A stretch of 64,000 nt of DNA, taken from Paenibacillus glycanilyticus. Lineage in GTDB: Bacteria; Bacillota; Bacilli; Paenibacillales; Paenibacillaceae. Shown piece after piece: positions 59,652 to 64,000 of this stretch; positions within the stretch are counted from its first letter, which is position 1, and every line of letters begins with the position of its first letter. The notes below the pieces were generated by a model. The model had not been told where the DNA came from. It searched no databases and worked only from the letters and a program-made list of their open reading frames with translations. Both the position numbers and the translations under genes were made by a program. The stretch lies in the NCBI RefSeq assembly GCF_023715145.1, contig NZ_JAMBNP010000010.1, positions 124,001 to 188,000 on the forward strand, given 5' to 3'.

Positions 59652-59773
59652 GCAGGATATTAGCACCAAATAGGCGGCGCTGAAGAGATATGCTGTACGG
59701 ATTGCATGATATCCTGCGCAATAATCCGCAATATTCCATTTGTATCCGAATATCCTGTATTTCGTGCAGGATA
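59652..59773. repeat. GCAGGATA inverted-repeat cluster
   Basis: GCAGGATA (59652, 59766) and its complement TATCCTGC/TATCCTG (59710, 59751) alternate in a gene-free stretch; 59751-59757 and 59767-59773 form a seven-base hairpin. This is a second repeat type distinct from the GGAT family. I see no gene in 59346-59852. Confidence 0.6.
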
Positions 59774-59852
59774 ATGCGGACTACGGACGTCAAACGCTCC
59801 ATTATGCTGTATGGCGTGCGGCGTATGCGGCTGCCGACAAGCCGAGCAAAGC

Positions 59853-59883
59853 AAAGGGCTGTTCCCGCGGGAGCAGCCCTTTT
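59853..59883. terminator. terminator of the 5'-nucleotidase gene
   Basis: A nearly perfect hairpin AAAGGGCTG-TTCCC/GGGA-GCAGCCCTTT lies just beyond the minus-strand stop codon; T tracts are short on both strands. Confidence 0.75.
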
Positions 59884-59892
59884 GTCTGCCTG

Positions 59893-61701
59893 CTAAGCAG
59901 CAGCGGGCAGCTTGATTTTCTGACCTGGATAGATCAGGTTCGGATTCTTGATATGGTTCAGGTCCTGAAGCTTCTGCCAGGTCGTGTTATGCTTCTTGGC
60001 GATTGCCCACAGGGTGTCGCCTGTCTTCACCACATAGACAGCGGGCTTCGCTGGTTCAGGTTTTACTGGAGGCTTTGGTTGTTCTGGCTTTGGATCCGGT
60101 TTTGGCTGCTCCGGCTTCGGATCTGGCTTAGGCTGAACAACAACGGGAGTAGCTCCAGCCGTAATGCGGCCTTCTACCTTCGGATTAGCCGTACCAAGCT
60201 TGGCAATATAGGCGATCAGCGCCTCGTCAAGCGATCCGTACATGCCGGCTTGCGGGTAAGGGCTGAACATCGTGTATTCGTCGCCGCCAGCGGCCATGAA
60301 GTCATTAGTCGCAAGCAGATAGTCGGCCTTCTCGTTCAGCGCTTTGCCGCCGACCGTGACGGAGTGAACGCGCTGGCCTTTTGGCTTCGCGGTATCGATC
60401 TTGAATGTGATGCCGGATACCTGCGGGAAGCCGCCTTTCGAATTCGGATAATCGGATACGCCGGTCTCAAGAGCCGCTTTGATGTCGGCGCCTTTGACCT
60501 TCAGCGATACGATCTGATTGCCGAACGGCAATACGGTAATGATCTCGCCTTTCGTAATAGTGCCCGCATCGATGGAGGAGCGGATGCCTCCGCCGTTCGT
60601 GATCGCTGCATCGGCACCGGCTGCATCCCGGATCGCGTCGGCAACCAGATTGCCGAGATTGGTCTCGCTGGTGCGGACCTGATCGCGTTCGCCGTCCAGC
60701 TTCACGCTGGCCGTGCCTACTTCTTCAGCCAGAATGGCTTCCTGGCTCTTCTGGATAGAGGCTACGAAATCCGCGATTTCGGCGTTTGGCGCGATAATTG
60801 CCGTTGTATCCTTGCTCTCGAGCTTCGCTTCCTTCTTCACGACCTTGCCGCCGTCTACCCACAGATCCACAACTCCGAGGTACTTCGTATATTCGCCGGC
60901 ACTTGCGATCAAGGTGTTATGGTCGGCCTTCAGGCCATGCTCCAGCACCGTATGGCTGTGCCCGTCGATAAAGACGTCGATGCCGTCAACGGCTTTGACA
61001 ATCTTGAGGCTTGTGTCGACGCTTGAGGCGTCTTGGCCGATATGACCCAGCGCCACGATAACGTCGGTTTTGTCCTCAAGCTCGTCCACAATAGCTTGAG
61101 CTTCCTTGGTTGGATCGGCGAAGTTAAGGCCTTCTACATTTTTCGGATGCGTCTTATAAGCAGTTTCCGGTGTCGTCAGGCCGAATATTCCGACCTTCAC
61201 GCCGTCAACCTCCTTGATGATATAAGGCTTAAATAAGGACGAATTGTCTTTGGCGACCTTAACGTTAGCGCTGAGGACCGGGAATTTCATCATGGATTCG
61301 AGTTCGAGGAGACGCTCGTATCCGTAATTGAATTCATGGTTGCCGGGCGTAAAAGCGTCATAGCCCATCTTGTTCATGACCTGAACAACGCTTTCCCCGC
61401 TCACTAGGGTGGCAAAGGTTGTCCCGTGCACCGCATCGCCTGCATCAAGCAGCAGCGTGTTTGGATTCGCCTTGCGGTAGCTGTCAATAATGCCGGCAAG
61501 CTTCGCATAGCCCATTTCTCCTGAAGTGCCCTCCACGGCGCGCGCATGGGTATCATTGGTATGCAGAAGCGTGATATGCTTGGCGGAAGCGGGCACTGGC
61601 GTATCCTCCGCTGCGGCGGCCGTCGAGGCGGAAGCGGCAAGCACCGAGACGGCAAGCAGCATGGACGCAGCCCACTTCGTTTTTCTAAGCTTGGTAAGCA
61701 T
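59893..61701 (-). CDS. secreted 5'-nucleotidase/UDP-sugar hydrolase with C-terminal LysM
   Basis: The 602-residue product has a signal peptide (cleavage near TAAAA), a calcineurin-like metallophosphoesterase domain and a 5'-nucleotidase C-terminal domain. The metallo-domain has HTNDTHAR, DAGDAVHGT, GNHEFNYG, GHIGQD and DGHSHT metal ligands; the C-terminal domain shows NGGGIRSSI and FGNQIV. A Pro/Lys repeat linker (PKPDPKPEQ units) leads to one LysM module (VVKTGDTLWAIAKKHNTTWQKLQDLN). LysM binds peptidoglycan, so the enzyme should stay on the cell wall and release phosphate or nucleosides from nucleotides outside. GGAGGGA precedes the ATG. The divergent deoR-deoC genes also handle nucleoside breakdown, a plausible functional link. 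Confidence 0.93.
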   Translation of the reverse strand: MLTKLRKTKWAASMLLAVSVLAASASTAAAAEDTPVPASAKHITLLHTNDTHARAVEGTSGEMGYAKLAGIIDSYRKANPNTLLLDAGDAVHGTTFATLVSGESVVQVMNKMGYDAFTPGNHEFNYGYERLLELESMMKFPVLSANVKVAKDNSSLFKPYIIKEVDGVKVGIFGLTTPETAYKTHPKNVEGLNFADPTKEAQAIVDELEDKTDVIVALGHIGQDASSVDTSLKIVKAVDGIDVFIDGHSHTVLEHGLKADHNTLIASAGEYTKYLGVVDLWVDGGKVVKKEAKLESKDTTAIIAPNAEIADFVASIQKSQEAILAEEVGTASVKLDGERDQVRTSETNLGNLVADAIRDAAGADAAITNGGGIRSSIDAGTITKGEIITVLPFGNQIVSLKVKGADIKAALETGVSDYPNSKGGFPQVSGITFKIDTAKPKGQRVHSVTVGGKALNEKADYLLATNDFMAAGGDEYTMFSPYPQAGMYGSLDEALIAYIAKLGTANPKVEGRITAGATPVVVQPKPDPKPEQPKPDPKPEQPKPPVKPEPAKPAVYVVKTGDTLWAIAKKHNTTWQKLQDLNHIKNPNLIYPGQKIKLPAAA

Positions 61702-61895
61702 CGTATCCCTCCACTGATTATTTTTCGTCTAACGCCTGTACGTATTCGTTGCTTTGACAGAGATCTCCTTTCAATCCCTTGTAAATTATCTGAAAATTTA
61801 GCAAATTAGTCCTGAAGTCCTTTCCGCTCGTCTTATTATCCAATGTTTCGACAACAGGCTTCTTTGTTTTGTGCACAAAAGAAAGGATGTGACTT

Positions 61896-62003
61896 TGAAC
61901 ATATGTCCAAATTCGGCGTTAGTCATTTCGGGTTATTGCCCTTGCGGGAAGGGGCACGTATAATAGTCGTGAAATATTGTCACATTATAATGAACATATT
62001 CTC
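61896..62003 (+). promoter_or_regulatory. deoR-deoC promoter with TGAACATAT direct repeats
   Basis: TTGCCC (61936-61941) and TATAAT (61959-61964) with a 17-bp spacer form a good promoter; a second TATAAT lies at 61986. TGAACATAT occurs at 61896 and again at 61991, flanking the promoter 95 bp apart. This suggests a two-site looping operator for the DeoR-type repressor encoded downstream, an inference by analogy with DeoR regulation. Confidence 0.5.
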
Positions 62004-62036
62004 ATACCAAGGCAGCTCTGCGAGAGGGGAAGACGC

Positions 62037-62987
62037 ATGGAGGAGCTAAGCGATAAGCGGTTGAAAATGATTGAGGCGGCCCGTATGTATTACGAGCTCG
62101 ACTATAATCAGCAGGAAATAGCGAAAAAGCTGGGCGTATCTCGCCCGACGGTATCTCGTTTTCTGCAGCAGGCGAAGGAAGACGGGATCGTGCAGATTCG
62201 CATTATGGATCCGGCCTCCGATAACAAGGAACGCGCCCGCATGCTCAAGGAACGGTTTGGCCTGAAGGAAGCGATTGTTGCTTCCGTACCGAAGTACGAG
62301 GACGCCATGGTCAAGAAGGTCATCGGCGAGGCCGCGGCTAATTTTCTGAATGAGACGGTGGAGGATGGCGATACCATTGCCGTCACTTGGGGAACAACCT
62401 TATATGAGGTAGCAACCCGCCTGCCGAACAAGCATGCGAAGAAGGTCAAGGTTGTGCAGCTGAACGGCGGAGTGAGCCATTCCGAGACGAATACGTATGC
62501 CTACGAGATTGCGCAGCTGTTCGCGAAGGCTTATCAGACGTCGCCGTATTTGATTCCGCTGCCGGCCATTGTTGACCACGCGGTTGTGAAGCATGCGATC
62601 GAAGCGGACAGGCATATCCGCAAAATCCTCGATATGGGCAAGCAGGCGAATATCGCGGTCTTTACGGTAGGGGCACCAACGGAGGATTCGGTGCTGATCC
62701 GCGCGAACTATTTTTCCGATGAGGATTTGGGCATTATTTTATCGCGAGGCGTTGGCGACATTTGTTCCCGGATTATCGATATTAACGGGGAGCTGTGCAG
62801 CGAGGAGCTGGATTTGCGAACGATCGGCATTGACCTGGGCGAGTTGAAGAAGAAGGAATGGTCCGTTCTTGTAGCGGGAGGTCCAAGCAAGGTCGAAGCG
62901 ATCTATGGCGCATTAAACGGCCAGTACACGAATACGTTAATCACGGACCAGATTACCGCGCAGCATTTGCTGGACTACAAAGCATAA
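62037..62987 (+). CDS. deoR: DeoR, SorC-family sugar-binding regulator of deoxynucleoside catabolism
   Basis: The 316-residue regulator has an N-terminal helix-turn-helix (NQQEIAKKLGVSRPTVSRFLQQAK) and a C-terminal SorC-type sugar-phosphate-binding domain (DTIAVTWGTTLYEVATRLP, VVQLNGGVSHSETN). In Bacillus the homologue represses deoxyribonucleoside genes and is relieved by deoxyribose-5-phosphate. The immediate neighbour deoC consumes that compound, which supports the assignment. The ATG at 62037 follows AGAGGGG. The two genes form one operon, 34 bp apart. Confidence 0.92.
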   Translation: MEELSDKRLKMIEAARMYYELDYNQQEIAKKLGVSRPTVSRFLQQAKEDGIVQIRIMDPASDNKERARMLKERFGLKEAIVASVPKYEDAMVKKVIGEAAANFLNETVEDGDTIAVTWGTTLYEVATRLPNKHAKKVKVVQLNGGVSHSETNTYAYEIAQLFAKAYQTSPYLIPLPAIVDHAVVKHAIEADRHIRKILDMGKQANIAVFTVGAPTEDSVLIRANYFSDEDLGIILSRGVGDICSRIIDINGELCSEELDLRTIGIDLGELKKKEWSVLVAGGPSKVEAIYGALNGQYTNTLITDQITAQHLLDYKA

Positions 62988-63021
62988 TAGACTAGAGAAG
63001 AATATACTGGAGGACTGGATT

Positions 63022-63708
63022 ATGAGTAATAAACATTTGTCGGCGGAAGAGATTGCCGCTGCCATTGACCATACTGTATTGAAGGCGGAAGCCACTACAG
63101 AGGAAATTATCAAAGTGTGCAAGGAAGCTAAGCAGTACCATTTTGCAACGGTATGCGTGAATCCGGGTTATGTCGCGCTTGCGGCGAAGGAGCTTGCGGG
63201 CTCCGGCGTGGGCATTACGACAGTGGCGGGCTTCCCGCTTGGAGCTACGACAACCTTTACCAAGGCGGCTGAAGCGAAGGACGCGATTGCGAACGGCGCA
63301 ACGGAAGTCGACATGGTGATTAACGTTGGTCTGATCAAGTCGGGCGACTACGAAGGCGTTAAGCGGGATGTGGAAGGCGTTGTTGAGGCTTGCAAAGGCA
63401 AAGCCGTCGTGAAGGTCATTCTGGAGACGGGCCTGCTCACGGACGAAGAGAAGGTTCGCGCCTGCGAGATCTGCAAGGAAGCGGGAGCGGACTTCGTGAA
63501 GACGTCGACGGGCTTTGGCAAAGGCGGAGCTACGGTGGAAGATATCGCGCTGATGCGCCGCACGGTTGGCCCTGACATGGGAGTGAAAGCTTCCGGAGGC
63601 GTGCGTGACCTGGAGACCGCTGTGAAAATGCTCGAAGCCGGCGCAACCCGGATTGGCGCAAGCTCAAGCGTAGCGATTGTAACCGGCGGTAAAGGCGAAG
63701 GTTATTAA
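63022..63708 (+). CDS. deoC: deoxyribose-phosphate aldolase
   Basis: The 228-residue class I aldolase splits deoxyribose-5-phosphate into acetaldehyde and glyceraldehyde-3-phosphate. The Schiff-base Lys160 lies in FVKTSTGF, with the family blocks IDHTVLKAEAT, VDMVINVG and VKASGGVR. Length is normal. It follows deoR in an operon and is ended by a strong terminator. Confidence 0.96.
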   Translation: MSNKHLSAEEIAAAIDHTVLKAEATTEEIIKVCKEAKQYHFATVCVNPGYVALAAKELAGSGVGITTVAGFPLGATTTFTKAAEAKDAIANGATEVDMVINVGLIKSGDYEGVKRDVEGVVEACKGKAVVKVILETGLLTDEEKVRACEICKEAGADFVKTSTGFGKGGATVEDIALMRRTVGPDMGVKASGGVRDLETAVKMLEAGATRIGASSSVAIVTGGKGEGY

Positions 63709-63720
63709 TAGGCAATGGAG

Positions 63721-63748
63721 AAGGGGCGGCCGGATTCGGTCGTCCCTT
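63721..63748 (+). terminator. hairpin after deoC
   Basis: A 12-bp stem, AAGGGGCGGCCG against CGGTCGTCCCTT, with two G-T pairs and a four-base loop but no T run. It may act with the terminator at 63803. Confidence 0.55.
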
Positions 63749-63802
63749 CATTTGGGATTGACCCTTTGCGGAAGGGCAAGTTATCATTAAGGTAGTCGAA
63801 GG

Positions 63803-63826
63803 CCGGCTCGCTGAGCTGGTTTTTTT
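63803..63826 (+). terminator. intrinsic terminator of deoR-deoC
   Basis: The stem CCGGCTC/GAGCTGG has a three-base loop and seven T. Downstream, GATCGGG-CGGA-CCCGATC (63861-63878) is another perfect small hairpin, in front of the next gene. Confidence 0.85.
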
Positions 63827-63909
63827 ATTTGAGGTTGTTTGAGTTGAGGATGAGGTACCGGATCGGGCGGACCCGATCGGACGTTATCATAGATTGATTG
63901 AGGTGGCTT

Positions 63910-64000
63910 ATGAGCAGTATCACTTCCTGGCGGGAGCAGTGGACGAGTAACGTAAGGGTGAATGTACTGGCCGGCATAACGGCAACGCTGGCGCTTGTGC
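63910..64000 (+). CDS. SulP-family anion transporter, 3' truncated by window edge
   Basis: Only about 30 codons are visible: MSSITSWREQWTSNVRVNVLAGITATLALV. The NVLAGITATLALV segment is the start of the first membrane helix of SulP permeases. GAGGTG lies seven bases before the ATG. It would be the second SulP-type gene in this window (the other starts at 50860). Function beyond family cannot be judged from this fragment. Confidence 0.7.
   Translation, partial: MSSITSWREQWTSNVRVNVLAGITATLALV

Noticed and set aside
59740..61026. Plus-strand frame covering the repeat region and the nucleotidase gene
   Set aside because: It is antisense to a nucleotidase with intact metal motifs and runs through noncoding repeats.
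61843..62036. Small protein upstream of deoR
   Set aside because: The frame overlaps the promoter and putative operator and has no ribosome site.

Overview
The window looks like the chromosome of a Paenibacillus-type, spore-forming, low-GC Gram-positive bacterium. The evidence is strong GGAGG-type ribosome sites with many TTG and GTG starts, a YtxJ (bacillithiol system) protein, an SLH-domain envelope protein, an Eps-type Wzz/CpsD tyrosine-kinase pair, a YesMN-type two-component system next to a carbohydrate ABC transporter, and a YvbH homologue. The genus is inferred from gene content only.

Layout. 1-8.4 kb: end of a PAS sensor kinase, a small lipoprotein, a triple 53-bp hairpin repeat leading into a thioredoxin-reductase-like flavoprotein, an amino-acid ABC operon, a small basic protein, a zinc-type CDF exporter behind an ArsR-type operator, then YvbH and MFS genes on the minus strand. 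8.6-11.5 kb: a hydrolase and a membrane diguanylate cyclase. 11.8-20.9 kb: an alpha-galactoside-type locus in which two permeases diverge from the sensor kinase, response regulator, sugar-binding lipoprotein and GH36 alpha-galactosidase; no ATPase subunit is present. 21.0-23.5 kb: a large repeat island (73-bp tandem units, then about 227-bp units full of GGAT-N3-ATCC palindromes) interrupted by an 0.8-kb cassette carrying one Vsr/DUF559-like nuclease gene. 23.6-27.9 kb: ytxJ and potABCD. 28.2-30.7 kb: an SLH protein with a long structured leader.

30.8-46.5 kb: an exopolysaccharide locus. Wzz, CpsD, GalU and the initiating sugar transferase have normal base composition. From about 34.1 to 45.1 kb there is a strongly AT-rich block: TagA-like transferase, two glycosyltransferases, a polymerase, an acyltransferase, a pyruvyl transferase, a flippase, a ManC-type enzyme, UDP-glucose dehydrogenase and a membrane protein. 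It ends in a secreted protein that shares a two-cysteine C-terminal region with its neighbour. Precursor genes imply UDP-glucose, UDP-glucuronate and GDP-mannose.

46.5-64 kb: a 43-residue orphan protein, VanZ, pncB, YjdM, a Cys-rich protein divergent from an ArsR regulator and SulP permease, an AraC regulator and MATE pump, an IF-3-like paralogue, a Fur-box-controlled ABC exporter, a DUF985 cupin with an MFS transporter, a LysM-anchored 5'-nucleotidase, deoR-deoC, and the start of a second SulP gene at the window end.

The most unusual element is the repeat island with its embedded nuclease cassette; its 11-bp palindrome family recurs in two other intergenic spaces (9.5 and 59.4 kb).
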